A DNA stretch of 64,000 nt from positions 1-64,000 of the forward strand of contig CAMHUU010000002.1 of the NCBI GenBank assembly GCA_946188395.1, given 5' to 3'. Under the pieces are notes generated by a model. It ran no database searches and was not told where the DNA came from. It was given only the letters and a program-made list of their open reading frames with translations. The DNA is from an uncultured Prevotellaceae bacterium. GTDB taxonomy: Bacteria; Bacteroidota; Bacteroidia; Bacteroidales; Bacteroidaceae. Position numbers and translations under genes: made by a program. Below are positions 63,328 to 64,000 of the stretch, in pieces. Position 1 is the first letter of the stretch; every line of letters begins with the position of its first letter.

Positions 63328-64000
63328 ATGAAAACAATAACGGCAGAGGAGTTGCTGAGGGCTATCGAGCACAATGTGTTCGAAGGTGTTGACCTGCAGG
63401 CAATAGCCTCAGTGGACGATGAAGACGAGCAGCGCCGTTTAAGGCTTGAACAGGTGGAACGGCTGTTTGATACCCAGCCCAACGGCTTATGGGCCATGTG
63501 GCTGAGCGACCAGTTTTACACGGCCGACCGCGAGTTGGTGCTGATCAAGGACCCCCACCCGTTTCTATATGACGAGACGATGAATAGGGACCAAGCGGAC
63601 ACCAACCTCAACGATACGGACTATAAGACGATGGAGTGGCTGGCGGATACGGCCTATCTGTGCCATCAGTTGTACAGCCATGAGCCTTTCGCTACGGACG
63701 TGTTCCTTGGTGTGGAGGATTGTGCCAAGACCATGCGCGAAAACTTTCTGTTCACCAACAAACCTTTGGTCGACTGGATTCGCACGACGCCGTATCGGCG
63801 TGTTGCGGCCTTGACTCTTCGCGTGATGCTCGATGTGGAGTGCGACAGGGCTATCGTGTCGAATCAGGCCGTGCAGGATTTTTACGCCAATGAGTGTTAC
63901 CGTGATAATTGGCATGTTGAGAACGTGGAGGAGTGTGAGGACTTCATCAAACGCAGTCTGAACGGAATAGACGAGATGTATCGCCACCACGAGCAGGGCC
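63328..64000 (+). CDS. Hypothetical protein, C-terminus beyond the window
   Basis: An open frame of 224 codons from the ATG at 63328 (MKTITAEELLRAIEHNVFEG) that runs off the right edge. It has a perfect promoter 29 bases upstream and codon use like its neighbours, so I regard it as real. No signal peptide or membrane helix is visible; it is acidic and mostly helical, with scattered Cys and Trp (NPNGLWAMWLSDQF region, VEDCAKTMRENF). I do not recognise a family. Confidence 0.75.
   Translation, partial: MKTITAEELLRAIEHNVFEGVDLQAIASVDDEDEQRRLRLEQVERLFDTQPNGLWAMWLSDQFYTADRELVLIKDPHPFLYDETMNRDQADTNLNDTDYKTMEWLADTAYLCHQLYSHEPFATDVFLGVEDCAKTMRENFLFTNKPLVDWIRTTPYRRVAALTLRVMLDVECDRAIVSNQAVQDFYANECYRDNWHVENVEECEDFIKRSLNGIDEMYRHHEQG

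Overview
The window reads as chromosomal DNA of a Bacteroidales bacterium, most likely a Prevotella-like gut or rumen species. The evidence is: many promoters of the Bacteroidetes type (TTTG, about 20 bases, TAnnTTTG) in front of genes; almost no Shine-Dalgarno sequences; type IX secretion (T9SS) signatures (a PorZ-like propeller protein with a sorting domain, a secreted nuclease); secreted glycoside hydrolases (GH2, GH9, GH140, GH78); and Bacteroidetes-typical neighbourhoods such as DUF4254-GT9-rubredoxin and speA-argB. I see no rRNA, insertion sequence, phage or CRISPR array, and one tRNA.

Layout. 1-144 is the start of a fumarate reductase cytochrome b gene. 362-8084 holds a sugar-isomerase-like gene and then mnmG, apt, uvrC, dtd, a small membrane protein, a MazG-like protein and deoC; two parS-like palindromes flank apt. 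8117-12547 carries a polyprenyl synthase, polA and a SpoU methyltransferase. 12565-12936 is a gene-free, AT-rich block with many DnaA boxes, a good candidate for oriC. nadA and an acyltransferase follow. A long minus-strand operon (23206 down to 14927) runs leuS, yitT, rdgB, porZ-like, a GT-C-type membrane protein and gtrA. Then come a secreted endonuclease, mutS, lgt, ychF, the rubredoxin-GT9-DUF4254 operon, pdxB, acpP, fabF and rnc. 35249-39895 encodes a periplasmic or secreted GH2 and GH9 pair. 40529-45223 has a HAD hydrolase, tRNA-Met, a Ca-type P-ATPase, ribF and a CPBP protease. 45342-51910 (minus) has an ECF sigma factor with its partner and a topA-aroK-speA-argB operon. 52126-57590 encodes an apiosidase-like GH140 and a very large GH78 rhamnosidase fused to a BNR/sialidase-like domain, suggesting pectin (rhamnogalacturonan) use. 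57615-62713 is a divergent pair of surface lipoproteins. The end is a repeat-rich spacer and an unrecognised gene cut by the window edge.

The most unusual feature is how heavily ordinary genes are interrupted, in frame, by short repeated DNA. A 29-base palindrome lies inside rnc, GH2, mnmG (two degenerate copies, one inverted) and the GH78 fusion. A 36-base, exactly 12-codon hairpin element lies twice in the GH78 fusion and once in ribF. Other hairpin inserts lie in rdgB and GH2. Degenerate arrays with 7-base periods lie in pdxB, ribF, GH2 and the porZ signal peptide, and a 9-base array forms the start of lgt. Intergenic spacers carry arrays of hairpins with an exact 22-base period. Together these look like several families of small, probably mobile or replication-slippage-derived elements that tolerate insertion in proteins, resembling in behaviour the Rickettsia palindromic elements. 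I know no description of these families, but I could not search.
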